From positions 12,313,199 to 12,377,198 of the forward strand of contig NC_092369.1 of assembly GCF_030848805.1 (NCBI RefSeq): a stretch of 64,000 bases of DNA, read 5' to 3'. Both the position numbers and the translations under genes were made by a program. Source of the DNA: Temnothorax longispinosus (lineage: Eukaryota; Arthropoda; Insecta; Hymenoptera; Formicidae). Positions 1 through 13,054 of the stretch are shown one piece after another (positions within the stretch are counted from its first letter, which is position 1; every line of letters starts with the position of its first letter). The notes beneath the pieces were generated by a model. That model searched no databases. It was given only the letters and a program-made list of their open reading frames with translations, and was not told the DNA's origin.

Positions 1-1717
1 TTTTTATATCGCGAGCGCAGGACTTTGCAATCGCTAAGGAGGCCATGCCTCCCGCCGCGAATGGATGTAAACGTTACCGTGATTAAACTTAAACGGCTGA
101 GAGCCGATCGTAATCGGCTGGACGCCTGCCGTAGCAATCGTGCGATCGCGTAAAGATAATGAACTGTTGAAAAAAAAGAGCCTTAAAGCAATCATCAATT
201 GCCAGCGGCAGCCGTTGCTCCTCAATACGACTTTCCTTCCTGTTAGGTTTTTTCGCTGATAAGAGTTGCCTGTCGTCACGATTGTTACTTCTTTCTCATC
301 TTCTGAGGTTTCTTATGGAATTCGATGCTTATACCGTTAAATATTAAAAAGGATAAAATTTAAACCCATATCTTAAGTTAAATAAAATTTTGTTATTTTT
401 AACTGCCACGTGTGTCAAAATTTATTATTTTAATATAAAACAGTATTATTTTAACTTCAATGGTTTAGTAAAATTAACATTGTTTTAGTTTATTAACGAC
501 ATATTGAGTAAGAGCAGGGGCTACCAACAGGAATGGTTAAAAAAGACTCAAATTGAGTATAATTTGGCATTACGAATTTAACGGTGTATGCGATGGCCTA
601 GCTCGTTTTCTTAAAAATCGAAAACACACATTAACTTAGATTTATACATTCCAACGATTTTCTCTTAAGTCAATCTTTATCTCAAGAGAGATCTTTTCAA
701 ATCATCTCTCATCTTCTCTTTTGCTGTGCGATCTCTGAGGTTTTCTCGAATATGTTTTCACTCCGAACCGAATCTCTGCATCTCCGAGAGTCGAAACCAA
801 ACGTATCCGTCATTCACTCGCGACCGCGTATTTCCCTGGAAAGCTGTGTTAATGCGCGAGCACGAACCGAGCTTTATTTATTGCCGAGTTGCGATCAGAA
901 TTAGCTTATCACTCATCGACAATAGGATCCGGATGGTGACGGCGCGGCGCAGAAAAAAAGCAATATCTATCGCTGGAAAACCCTATAACGGGATATCGGC
1001 GAGCCTCGCACAGATCGCAATCTGAAAACCGCAAGCTCGAGGATGAAACTGCATCTTTCGTTTAGCCCTCTGGCTGCATTGAGTCATTTCTCCGCGCATC
1101 CGATAGTTCTCTTCGCGATATAATCATTATATTTTTTTTCCACGACGAGAAAACCCCCATTGTCATCGGAATTAATCATTCGTTTTTAATTTATACAGCT
1201 CAACATTATACGCATTTTATTATGAGTATAACTTTCTATGTGTCGCCGAACTGGAATAATTTTTATTATTTATGATAAAAAATTCATTTAATTTTAATTT
1301 GCGCCATATGAGTATATTATTATTATTATTTGATACAATTTATTTTTTGATATTCAGTTCAAGAATATCCCGTCGTTCATTTTTATGCGCGTACCTTGCG
1401 AAGATAATGCTTCCTTATTAAAAATAAAAATATAAGTTTATTTTTAATTTTATTCGTAAATCCAGATCAATTTGCATTTCCATTCAAGAACATCCGTTGG
1501 AGTACCCGAACAATCCTACTCTCATAAAATCGATACAAATCGATTCTGACTGCAAAATAAGATTAATTCGGAGAATTTAATTTAGGAATATCCTTGCTCG
1601 TTCCTCGCGAGGGTATTCAGAGGGAGATCTCAGGGACCGTCCTGGAAGGGCGTTTCGCGAAACCGCGTCGCACGTTTCGAGAGAGCCAGCGGCCGGCGGC
1701 CGCCTTTGCCGCGCCGG
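1..1717. other. Non-coding flank upstream of the sugar transporter
   Basis: No exon could be supported here. Both strands hold only short open frames without family signatures or matched splice sites. The stretch is AT-rich except for the last 100 bases, which become GC-rich just before the transporter promoter. It contains one copy of a dispersed TIR repeat, listed separately. Confidence 0.6.
334..584 (+). mobile_element. Dispersed TIR repeat, family 1, copy A
   Basis: A 251-base AT-rich element. It begins ACCGTTAAAT (from about 333) and ends ATTTAACGGT, so the ends are inverted. The inner part, with AGGATAAAATTTAAA near the left end and ACTCAAATTGAGT near the right end, recurs at 4852-5082 (reverse), 7308-7408 and 56018-56136. 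It has no coding capacity. It looks like a MITE; the family is not identified. Confidence 0.7.
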
Positions 1718-1753
1718 TATAAATGCGAAGGCGCGGACGAAAATCATCTCAGT
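1718..1753 (+). promoter_or_regulatory. Core promoter: TATA box plus initiator
   Basis: TATAAATG lies at 1718-1725 in a GC-rich context. The arthropod initiator TCAGT lies at 1749-1753, with its A at 1751, 33 bases from the start of the TATA box. That spacing is the expected one for a start site at 1751. The next good donor on this strand (2169) and the coding exons downstream point to the sugar transporter as the target. Confidence 0.6.
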
Positions 1754-2168
1754 GTCGAGCGCGAAAAAAGCCGGGGCGGTGTGCTGCTGCCTCGATCTAC
1801 TTACCGTTTCTCAATCGCGCAACACACGCGGGCAGTCGCCCATGTGCACGCGTGCAACCGGCGCCAGCGGGAAAAACCCGTGAGGAGGAGACTCCCACGA
1901 CAGATATTTCCCAGCGACGTTTCGGAAAGGAAATTCGCAAATTGATCCGGAAATCATCGCTGACACTTGAACTTCCGGATTTTATTTTTCCCTTTTTTCC
2001 CGCACCCTCCCACGTCATCGTCGTCATCCCCGCGAGCGATCACGGATCAGTCCAGTCTCCAGTCTGCAATTGTTGTCGGACTCTCTTTGCCGATTTCTCC
2101 TTCGCTCGCGTCCTCCCTAATTTATGATCCGCGTCCACGACATAAACGGTCGCGATTGTCGCGGACGA
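1751..2168 (+). other. Probable non-coding first exon of the sugar transporter
   Basis: It runs from the predicted start site to a donor of strong consensus (ACGA|GTAAGTCC, 2169). The matching acceptor is CTTTTTAG at 5343, placing 27 bases of leader before the ATG at 5371. This is inferred from promoter and splice signals only; no transcript was available. Confidence 0.45.
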
Positions 2169-2637
2169 GTAAGTCCTGATGTTTCTCGGGATGACTTGAA
2201 AGCGAGGGAAAGAGAGAGATAGAGAGATTCTGTCACCGTCGATATCCGTGCCGATATGGAAGAGGAACGGCGCGAAGATTGTGCAAGATATTAGAGAGGA
2301 ATATCCTTGTCATTGCTGATCCGAGAGAGTTGCCGATAATTGCAAGGTACTTACATCTCGTGATTTATCTTTCGATCGTGATGCTTGAATTAATTGCTAT
2401 TCGTTAAATTATCCATCTTAATTAAATTAAATTGAATTAATCGAATGCTTTTTGTCAGACGTTCATGCGAAATTAATTTTCTATCCAGTTAAACCGATAA
2501 TTATTGCACGTTCTATGTACAATTTAATTAAGATAGTTAGAATCAATCATCCTGACGTGGGGGATGCGAAACTTGTTTATTCTTTTACGACATTTTTCGT
2601 TATTCCTATGTCCAATTGTTACGTAAAATATTAATAG

Positions 2638-2684
2638 TATTTATTTATTTATTTATTTACTTATTTATTTATTTATTTATTTTT
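2638..2684. repeat. (TTTA)n microsatellite
   Basis: About eleven units of ATTT, interrupted once, inside the presumed first intron of the sugar transporter. Confidence 0.9.
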
Positions 2685-4727
2685 AATACGTTGAAGCCAA
2701 TATATTGCGCTCGAAAAATTACTCGCAGAGAAACCTGCTCGCGAAATCGCGCGTATTGCCAATTCGCTCTCGTGCCGTTCGCCAAAATAGCAGCCGGAGC
2801 ACGTAAACAAATCTCGTATTAATACACTTCGTGACGCGCGTATTGTCGGTCACGAAAATCGTCATCGCGATTCGGAAATTGCAGCGCGTCCCGATACTCC
2901 TCGATTCGGCTTCGCGCAAAAATCTCTTTTTTTTCGGCTTTAATAATTACAAGGTGACCGTGCTCGTGCCGCAACGGTGTGTCGATCGGATTGCGCCTGT
3001 CACCCGCGATCACCGTGAATACGATACGACATACTTACGATCCAAATCCCAACTTTAAACGGATTAAAAAAAAAATACAGAAAAAGATACATGCCGTATC
3101 ACTCAAAATTTTTCGAGCGGGACGTGACGGGCCATCGTTTCGCTTTTTTAATCGAAATCACGAACTGCATCCGCTCGCAATTGACTCAAGTATCGCAGAT
3201 CCTTTTGACAGATGGACATCGTCCGAAATATTTTTGTGCAAATGCGTTATTGCACGTTGACGGCAACGTGCATTTTTCTCGCGGCACGCGAACCGGAAAC
3301 CGAGACGTGGGGTAATGTTAATTTGTAATTTTCGGAATGATTCATTCGTGATTCATTTCCCTTCATTATGTGATTGTTTTCGAATGCAACTTTATCGGCA
3401 GCTTACAAACTTACAAATCTTGGATTAATAAAAATTAAAATTAAGATAATTAAAGCCAATGTAAGTCTGATTGAAAAGAGATCAATTTATTTTACGTCTC
3501 ACAACTGTACGATATCAATCAAACTTGTGTGGGATGCAAAATTTATTTATTTTTATATATTTTTGGATTAAAAAAATTTTACGTGTGTGTGTGTATTTTT
3601 TGTACAATGAAAATGACGTCAATAGGAGCGCATGATAGCTTGTTGAGCATTAATAGGCAGGAAGGGCGAGTACCATCCAAGGCCCTTAATCCGCTCATAA
3701 TCGTCTAATAAGGATCTCACGGCGCGGCGGCTGGGATGCGTCTTTCATAGCGCATAAAACGCATGAGAATCTGCACGGCTGACATTTGCAAACAGATTTA
3801 TAACGTTGTTAATCCTCGTCGATCTTATCGAATAAACTGCAGGCGTCGAAGCGGCGTGGCATGATGAATAGACGCGCGATGGTGACGATAAGTCTTGAAC
3901 TGTAATCCACAAGTGCCGCGTTAATGGGTTAAATTGCGTTAAAACGTGCGAAACTGATTGAGGATCTAGCGGCGATAACAGACTCGTGAGTCACGAGCCC
4001 TTGCTGCTGGTTTCTTAAGCGTTTCGAGTGGTCGAACGATCGCTTAATCGCGCGATCATTATTCAATTATTTGTGCGCTGCGCGAAATCGCGCGCGGTGC
4101 GATAAACACAGTAAACGTGTTTAAGAAGTTAAATTCCGTTAAAAATTCTTCTGTCACGCGATCTACTCCGATTGGTTTTTATCGATGCGCAGATTTAAAA
4201 AAAACACACACACAGATTGAATTTAAAAAGTATTTATCTCGCATCGATCATCTCTCCGCGAACGTTAATAAAACAGCGATGAAGTGCGAATGAATAATGC
4301 AAGAGCCGATCGCGCAGATCATAACGCGGACGTTATCGATTGGCGTGGAATCAATTAATCCGAGAAACGCACATCTGTGGAAATATCTCTTCGATGTTTT
4401 TTCTCTATTAACAACAGCGAATTCTCTTTGTAGATATATTAACGCTTGTACAATGTGATCGGGCGAGTTAACACTTCTCATCGCGGATCAAAGTTACGCG
4501 AGTTCGTCTAGATCGAGGTCCCCAAGTTGGGCGCTCGAGGAATTTTCTGCACGAGTGCGATCGCGTGTTATTATTGTAGTATCATTATTCTCAACGATCG
4601 GCACGAATCTCGCGCCGGAAGCGGGATTCGCCGAACGGCTCATCGAACTTTTTCTTTTAGAGTCGAAAAAGAAACGTGCAACGAGAGCCGATCATAGGTA
4701 ATATACGAAGTCAATTAAACATTAGAC

Positions 4728-5173
4728 CATCCTATAAATAATGCGATATAAAAAGGAGCTTGATTTATTCTTTAGCTCAAAACGGAAAGACTTTTATCGT
4801 CAGGAAATTACAAATTTAACATGAAGATGGGAAGAAGTTGTAAATAACAACACTATTAAATTTGTAGTGTCAAATTATATACTCATTTTAATCATTCTTA
4901 GGTCGCCAGTGCTCCTACTCAGTCGTTAATTTAACTAAACCAGTAAAGTTAAAATAATAATAAGATAAAATGTTTTGTGTTAATAATAATATATTTCGAC
5001 ACATATATGATAGTTAAAAATAACAAAATGTTATTCAACTCAAGGTATTGATTTAAATTTTATCCTTTAATATCTAACAGTGTGGAAATTTATTTTGGAT
5101 TAAAATAAAAATATCAAATTTTTTTGTTTTATTTCAAAAATATCTCTAAAAGAACCGCATTACTTATAGGATG
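4728..5173. mobile_element. 446-base TIR element enclosing a family 1 repeat
   Basis: CATCCTATAAATAATGCG at 4728-4745 is matched in reverse complement by CGCATTACTTATAGGATG at 5156-5173, with 17 of 18 positions equal. Between them lies a complete family 1 element. The outer ends do not occur around the other family 1 copies, so this looks like one element inserted into another. No transposase is present. Confidence 0.6.
4852..5082 (-). mobile_element. Dispersed TIR repeat, family 1, copy B
   Basis: Ends ACTATTAAAT and ATCTAACAGT are inverted. Read on the minus strand it matches copy A (334-584) over its whole length, including AGGATAAAATTTAAA and the block reading GAGTAGGAGCACTGGCGACC. It lies in the presumed first intron of the sugar transporter, inside the 4728-5173 TIR pair. 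Confidence 0.7.
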
Positions 5174-5370
5174 ACTCAATAATATATTCCAGACATTATT
5201 ACGTCTAATCTAATCCAATCAATGTAATGTTTAAAGGGCTCTAGTCGCACGTCGTACTTTAGACTGTAATTATCTATCGAATGATAACGAAACTATTTAT
5301 TTAATAATGACATCCTGTTAATGCACCTCGTCATTCTTTTTAGTGGCCTGGTCACGCTCTGAGGTGCACG

Positions 5371-8300
5371 ATGATCACGCAGATGAAGCTTTGGTGGAAG
5401 ATCCTTCGCTCCGGCGACAAGAATGGTGTAAGTCACTTAATCCCGCGTTACGATTACGCGTTGCGATTAGCAGCACCGTAATTAAACACGTCCGCGAACG
5501 GTGCCGCATTCTTCGACGATACCGATATTACCAATTCCGAAACGTGGATGCTCCACGTTTGCGCGACGCGTTGCGTAACTTCGGTAAGTACTTGGTCGTC
5601 TCGCGAAGTAAAGCGAAATGTCAAACGGCACGAGGAGATGATCCCTATTGAGATACTTATTTATTCGAGTGTATACGGAACAAAGGCGAGATGCAACCTT
5701 TTGCCAAGATTCCTTCTCGCGGAAAATATCGATGTAACACGAAAGGCACAAAATGACTACTTTATGAAGCCGGAACGAAGAAACGCGGATACATTAATAA
5801 GTAATAAAAATATGATAATAAGTAAGTAAGAATAGGTAATTGGTGTAGAGGATACATTTATTTCCTGCCTCTGATCAATTCTCGGCTCGAAACGTTATTG
5901 CAATCGTCGCTAGAATAACTATCGCGAGCATCACGCACGCAGAAAGAGGCTTTGTTAAACGAGGCCGTCGAAGGGGAGACGATCGTTTATAAATAAATAA
6001 ATGGATAAACCGGCGGCGAAGGTGGCAGATCGGCCTTCTCAGTCATCGTCCTTCGACGCCGCGGAATTTTTGAAGCTAGCGTGCGTAACACTTCGTTCGT
6101 TGTAACATTCCGCATCCTTTCGCTCGATTTTCCGTCTAACAGCGTCAACTTAGGCCAACGGTGGATTTAGTATAATCCTTAACTATAAACAATTCTTAAC
6201 CACCAATTTGCATATATTCATTATTTTATTTATCCGTTGAGTTTTTATTTATTTCTCGAGCAAACTCTCGTGATTGCATCAAACTCTAAACGTGTGCTCT
6301 ACTGGTATTCGTGTATCTGCAAGACCGAGGGACGGAATTATTCTTTAGCTATTCGGAGCTCTTTAGCTATTTGTCTAAGTCCCGTGCTTATTGTTAAGCT
6401 CGGAAGCGAATTTCCATACGAAATCCGACGCCGATGTGGGTCTCATAGCCCCGAGCGCACGCGATCCTTGACGGAACCTTCGGCTAGCTTACAAACCTCT
6501 TTCTCGCGATCCGAATGATAATGCCTAACGACGGAGACGCATTGTTACGAATGATCTACTCGACGCAGGTGAATCTTTCGTCTCGGTGAAATAACGCGTA
6601 AGAGCGTATCCGTTTTTCGGCTATTTTCCGAATGTGAAATGATAACGCACGCCGGACGCGTTATCGCATCGCTGTTCGACGCTGTCACTGCCGTAACTTT
6701 TGCGTCGAACTTGCGGAAGATACTCGCGAATCGCCCGACACACGTGCCAATTCATATCTATCGAAACAAAGAGAAAGAGAGAGAAAGATATCTGGACGAC
6801 GTTTTAATACCGTTTCTTTACGCCAATAGAAGGAATTAGGGTTGAATCATTATTAATAATAATTGTATCCGCGGTAAATATTTCATGAAACAATCCGACG
6901 TTTGCAGATCCTCGCGGGCTTAGTTGCGCACTCCGGCCAGATTTCCGTGGGTCTCTCCCAGGGATACAGCGCGATCCTGATACCGAAGCTCCTGGAGACG
7001 AACTTCGCGGACCAGTCGCAGGCTTCTTGGATCGCCTCCCTCGGTGTCGTCTCGAATCCTATCGGTGCCCTCGCCGCCGGGATCTGCGCCGAATGCCTCG
7101 GCCGCAGGTTCGCGATCGCCCTGGCCACGCTGCCGCACGTCGTCGGCTGGTTGCTGATCGCGTTATCGAGGAGCGTGCCGATGCTGTACGCCGGCAGATT
7201 CGTCAGCGGCCTCGGCACCGGCATGGCCAACGGACTCTATCTCTATGTCAGCGAGGTACGCGGAAACGCACGTACAATACTCTACGATTTCATTAATGAA
7301 GTATATAATTAAATTAACGACATATCGAATAGAAGCAGTGGCGACCTACAAGAATGATCAAACGTGACTCAAATTAAATATAATTTGACACTACGAATTT
7401 AACAGAGTATTTCTGATTTTCTTTCAGACGGCAGCGCCAGATCAAAGAGCGTGGCTCGCAAGTTGTGGACCAGTTCTGGTTTCCCTGGGTGTCTTAATGG
7501 TCTACACCCTGGGTGCCATCACGACGTGGCAAAGGGCGGCCGCTATCAGCATCGGACCCGCGATTCTGTCGCTCGCGTTGACACGGTAATCGCTTCTTCG
7601 ACATATCCATTTTTTTTTTCGGCAATTGTAAAGTAAAAAGTCACGAAAGTTCGTACGTTTCAAATTCTATTCTACATATTTCGGCTGACAATCTATCGAC
7701 AAAATTTATAGTAGATAGTGAAAATCTATTCTTGACAGATTTGGCTATCCGGCTATAATTCTTCAATATAGCTGAATGAAATGGTCTGTTTCTGCAGGAT
7801 GCTACCGGAAACTCCCGCCTGGCTGGCCTCGAGGGGTCGAACGAACGAAGCGAAAGAGGCTCTTCTGTGGCTGCGAGGTCCCGGACTGAACGTCGACGAA
7901 GAATACCGGGAGCTCTGCGAGACGAACGCGAAGCGGAAGGAGAAGAAGGAGAGTCTCCTACGAGCGCTGCACAAGCCCAACGTGTGGAAACCGTTCCTGA
8001 TACTCCTCGCCTTCTTCGCACTCCAGCAACTGTCCGGCATCTACGTTATCCTGTTTTACACCGTGAATGTGCTCAAAGATATCGGCATTGACGTGAATGA
8101 ATACGCGGCCAGCGTCGGCATGGGTGTCATCAGGCTGTTCGCGTCGATCCTCGGCGCCGGTCTGGCCAACAGCTTCGGCAGGAAGATCCTGGCATTCGCC
8201 AGCGGCTCCGGGATGGCCGCCGCCGCCGTGGGAGTGGCCCTTTCCTTCAGGTTCGCTTCAACCCCTTCAATCCTTTCAAATTTTATGATATACGAAGAAC

Positions 8301-9014
8301 GATGAATATAAGCAAATTAATTTTTTATCTGCACTTTTGTACTTTTAATTTGGATATCTTTCTGGAATTCTTCGTTTCTTCTTATTTCTCAAAGTTCTAG
8401 CGATTCTTAGAAATAATATGACTTTCTATATGCCCAGGTTCGAACTGCCATCGTGGGTGCCACTATTCTGCATCGGGACTCACGTGGGCGCGTCCATGAT
8501 CGGCTTTCTCACGTTGCCGTGGGTCATGACTTCGGAATTGTACCCGCTAAGGTTCAGGGGCAGCCTGGGAGGTCTCACGACCAGCATCGTGCAGATATTG
8601 ACGTTCGCCGCGATCAAGACTTATCCGGACCTGAACGCTGTCGTAGGTCTGGAGTTCACAATGTGGATATTTGGCGCGGCCGGCGTGCTAGGCGCGATCT
8701 TCGCCCTGGCGATATTGCCGGAGACCCGGGGACGCAGCCTCGACGATATCGAGATGAAGTTCTCCAGCAAGCCGAGCGACAGCTTGACGTACACCCCCAA
8801 GATCTTTCCCAGAAAGAACATCATTCTCCAGCGATTCACTTCAATCTCGGAGGAGAAACAGTCGAATATCGCGGCGAATGCGTACGTCTATGACAATTTC
8901 TGCCTGGAGCTGTCCCCGGAGAAACTGGAAAAGGATCTCAAAGTTCCTGAGAAGGAATCGACTCGTGATCAACGAATCATAACCAGCATCGCGTTCGAAC
9001 ACGTGTGCGTTTAG
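5371..9014 (+). CDS. Facilitated trehalose/sugar transporter, Tret1-like (SLC2 family)
   Basis: Coding exons 5371-5427, 6908-7255, 7428-7585, 7798-8250 and 8438-9014 give 530 residues. The protein is a twelve-helix major facilitator of the insect Tret1-like sugar porter group, expected in the plasma membrane. Visible marks are GRRFAIA after helix 2, PETPAWLASRGR after helix 6, QQLSGIY in helix 7, ELYPLRFRG near helix 10 and PETRGRSLDDIE after helix 12. The first exon codes for only 19 residues (MITQMKLWWK start) and joins in phase 0 to ILAGLVA, where the first helix begins. A polar tail of about 80 residues follows the last helix and is not conserved in the family as far as I know. The substrate cannot be read from the sequence; trehalose is the family example, and glucose or other sugars are possible. 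The TATA promoter at 1718 is its likely start. Confidence 0.9.
7308..7408 (+). mobile_element. Dispersed TIR repeat, family 1, copy C (5'-truncated)
   Basis: About 100 bases match the right part of copy A, from TTAACGACATAT to ACGAATTTAACAGAGT. The left half is missing. It sits in the 172-base intron between exons 2 and 3 of the sugar transporter, so it makes up most of that intron. Confidence 0.7.
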
Positions 9015-11380
9015 CGCGAGAAATTCGGAAAAACTTTTATCAGAAACAATTCCTACGCGAAATTATATGGTTTTAGATTACATTTAAGATATTTATTTAT
9101 TTTATACAATTAATAAGCTGAGAAATATGTTGTTCAGTGTGATTGTAATTGATACAGATACCGTTTTGTATCTGTATCGTCGCCAAATGTTCCTTCAGTA
9201 TTACGAACATTCCTAGGAGCGTGGTATCGAAAAGTAAACTTATGTAATATTTTTATAATGATTACGCATAATTGTACATACATACTTCCTGAAATTTTAT
9301 ATAACTTTTATATAAGTAACTTTAAGTAATTTTATGTAATTTTTTGACATTTATACAGAAACTTAAATATTTTTCCTGTATAAATTTTCTCAGTGCTGTT
9401 TTTTTATTTCTAAGAACATATTTTTTACACAGATTGAAACTGTGTGTACATCTTAACAAGTTGTAAATATTAATTAAATATAAAATTTATTGTATAGTAT
9501 AATATTAATTACGTGTTTTTGCATAAAATGACAAGAGCCATCAATTTTCACTCTTCCTGTAAATATTCATCTTTCTTTCACCCCCCGATAAAACGTTCGC
9601 TGAAAGTGATATAAAGCTTGGCAGTTTCGACTTTGTATTTAAATATAATTTACTTTAAATGTGAATCAATCTGTATTTAAATAAAATTAGAGAACTGCGA
9701 AATTATACTGGTGTGTAAATCTGAGTAGAGAAGATTTTCGAGGCTAAAATGGATTATTGAACCGCGCAGAGTGGTCGACTCGTAGTCAGCAGATCTCTGA
9801 TTTAGTGATTTAATTCTGATTCTCATCCTGCATACGCCCCGATTTTAGAGGCTGATTGGAGAGTTTGAAGGTTTGCGGATAAAAGGAAATATGAGAGGTG
9901 AATTGTAATCCATTTCAGGAACAATAAACTGTTTCAATACAACACAATATGTGAAAATAAAACGCAATGACGTATATTGATTATAAATGTTCGTGATACA
10001 GATACATGATATCGGTAAGAACCCCTTAAAATATCATATCCATGTAATATGACATTACATTTTGCAAAATCGTATGCGGGGATGGAGTATAGAAAAAATA
10101 CTTTTCTCGATCGTAATATGTACATATTACAGTGATGTGGAGTTTCACGCGTCCGAGAGATAATAACACGCACGACGTTTCCAGTTCTTCCCGCATTTAT
10201 GTTTTTTTCTTTTTTATAAAACACAGTCGCAAGTACAAAATCATGTACAAATCGGAGATCTCAATTTCCCAGTATCAACAATTTCATTAGACGCGCAATT
10301 ATTAGCCGCGCAAGCGATGATTGGAGTTAATATGTACAATAAAACTACAATGTCCTCTCATCGATGAATTACACGATATAATATCGATCACATTTAGCAT
10401 TCAAGATCGTCAGTATGTGTATACCGTCGCTTAAAAAGGATCACGCTTACAATCTATTAAATGCAAAAATTGTGGGGAGACATTTTTAAGTACAAAAATA
10501 ATGAGACAATTGCCGCGCTGAATATTCTCCTTAACATCTTGATCGATTACATTACACGTATGATGCTTATATTTTCTTGAGAATTATGCCGTTTGAGGAT
10601 TCATCATTTCACTTTCAATAAAGTTAAAATTACATAAAAATCGCAACTTCTTGGAAAATCATGTATTTCAATAATTTTCCATGATTTTCAAGAAAATGTG
10701 GTCACCAATACCATAATTTTCAAGAAACTACAATCATGATTTATATAGATCTGCCGTAACGATCAGAAATGTTAACGGAGAGCATAAAAAGCATGTAAAA
10801 CATTTAAAAATAAAATGCTCCGACGTATCCCGATTCAATTCCTCGATCGACCGTTACATATCTTACATTTACAAACTCTACTTTCTGATTCGACATACAA
10901 TTACAGTCAGGCAGTTTAGGCTTTACTACAAATCTTTAAGAAAATAGCTAGATACTCGTTTCTCTTCCTCGTCGCGCTGCCCTGTTGCACAGAGTCCTCG
11001 AGAGGGGTTAAATTCGGTTCCCTTCGATATATTTACAACATTGGGACATTGATAATTACATTCATACTTTCGGCATTTTTCCTTTACAAGTCATAATCCT
11101 ACACTTTCTTGTGTGGCAAACCAAGTCGCAAAATCACTGCGAACGCGCGAATTTTAATACCCGAGCAACTGATGAAAGCGTGAGGAAAAAATATATAAAA
11201 TCCGTGTAAACATAGATAAAATATGATTGGCGTTAGCGCAGAGATCGTCCGTCGAAATTTTCAACTGAGACTGCCGCTAAGAATGGAAGACGTCCGGCTA
11301 ACTAATGAGAAATGATCTAGTTTATTAAATGCAATCAATTGAGCATTGTCTACAAATTTCCGTGTCGATATATATATCGA

Positions 11381-11394
11381 TTTAGATATCAATG

Positions 11395-11432
<38 letters not shown>

Positions 11433-11446
11433 CATTGATATCTAAA
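11381..11446. repeat. 66-base perfect palindrome with (TA)n core
   Basis: TTTAGATATCAATGCAAATA at 11381-11400 is followed by about 26 bases of TA and then by the exact reverse complement, ending ATATCTAAA at 11446. It could extrude as a cruciform or fold as a hairpin in RNA. Confidence 0.9.
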
Positions 11447-11598
11447 TTCCTACCATAAGAACGAATTGTGCCTTTCTTTATTATTACATCTACTCGACTA
11501 CAAAACTGATGATACGCCGCTGTTTTACTGTTAAATCCATCATGGTTAGAGATTTACAATTGCATTCAAGACTTATTTAACGCAACTATTATTACTTC

Positions 11599-11599
<1 letters not shown>

Positions 11600-11631
<32 letters not shown>
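11600..11631. repeat. (TTA)n microsatellite
   Basis: About ten uninterrupted ATT units in the non-coding region. Confidence 0.9.
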
Positions 11632-11632
<1 letters not shown>

Positions 11633-11983
11633 TCTGTGGTCCATATTCAAGACTCGCGTTAATCGATCGTGAGAGAATTATACGCGTTATATTAACCGAC
11701 GTGGTTGATTTAGAAAATTATACAGGCAAACATATCGCTCGAAATGTAGGAGGTATATATGTGCGTTAATTATCATATTTAGAAGTTTTAGGCTATGAGA
11801 GATGTGGAAACTGCACAAATGTGTGCGGAAAAACTATGTTTCGTTCTCAGCTATGTTTTAGAGATATATATCTATATATAAGATATTTAAGAGAAGAGAA
11901 AAATATAGACGCGTGTAATCGACACTTTGCTAGAATTAACAATAAATTAATTTGAATACGTAAATAATGTTCAAGAGGAATAT

Positions 11984-12336
11984 CCCATACAGCACAAAAA
12001 GTTGAAACAACGTTGCTGAGACATTGCAAGGTTGAATGTTGAAGTATAAATATCTTTCTAACTTGAATCTATGTTGATTCTTCTACAGTGATTCTTTATG
12101 TTGCTACAACATTCAACAAATTATTTATCTTTTGAAATAAAGACACGTTCTGCTAAGCGCGGCAATGTTAACCACTACTTAACAATGTTTTCTAAATGTT
12201 GAATTACGTCTACACGACATTGCAATTCAGCGGATATTACACGTTTCCGCAATGTCTTTTCAGCATTAAATCTATAAAAAAACGTTGCAATGCAATGTTT
12301 TTGAGATGTTGATTCAACGGTTGTGTGCTGCATGGG
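11984..12336. mobile_element. 353-base TIR element (MITE-like)
   Basis: Ends CCCATACAGCACA (11984-11996) and TGTGCTGCATGGG (12324-12336) are inverted with one mismatch. The similarity continues inward with gaps: GTTGAA, CAAC and ACATTGCA occur in both arms. The inside is full of variants of AATGTTG and CAACATTG in both orientations. It has no open reading frame of note. Its family is not recognised. Confidence 0.7.
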
Positions 12337-13054
12337 AGTTCAGCGCTAATGGCGAAATTTTGTACTCGTCCTAATGAATAAAAACGTGTATTTCGATAGT
12401 ATTTGACCGAACTGTCGTCTCAAAACACGCCATTACAACATAAATGGTAGAGGGAAAACAATTGACATTAACGCATTAATCGTCAATCATACACGGATAT
12501 TCCGTAACACGATTGATACCGAATAGTATATGCACCTGAACATCCTTGAAACGTTATGTACATTCGTTCTAATTGACAAATTTTAAAACAAAATTACAAC
12601 ACTTGATTTTTATGAATGTCGTGTCTCGAGATGTAAGACAATGTTGCACCTCGCGCATGTATAATTACATGAACAGAAAGCTGAATGACTTTGAATACTG
12701 TACAGCTTGATCCTAAGTATACCTAAGTCTATCGGCTATTATTAAGTAACTCTGGTTAACATACGTACGTACATCCGTATCCCTCTTGGCAGTCGGTTAG
12801 TTGCTCTATCGAGTTTTCGATAGCCAGACATCGGTATTGTCACGATTGCTACTTATGAGGCTAGTCACCACGGGAGATCCACCTATTCCGGCAATCTCGC
12901 CCGGCTCGTCGGAATTAGAAGCTAATTACGCTAGAATGGAAAAGAGCCAGCCGCTCGTCCAGATCAGTCTAGCAGCATTGATGTTGCCGCGTCTCGAGCC
13001 AACGTTCATTCTCGCTCGGAACATCTGACGATCCGAGCGTGCCAACGCTCGCTG

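Larger units (their letters stand above)
9015..13054. other. 4-kb non-coding region between convergent genes
   Basis: No coding exon could be supported. The left part must hold the 3' untranslated region of the sugar transporter, and the right part that of the ankyrin gene on the minus strand. The rest is AT-rich with microsatellites, a perfect palindrome (11381) and a TIR element (11984). A short hairpin with arms CTTGGAAAATCATG and CATGATTTTCAAG lies near 10650-10692. Confidence 0.6.

Noticed and set aside
7641..8040. 126- and 95-codon minus-strand frames
   Set aside because: Antisense shadows of sugar transporter exon 4.
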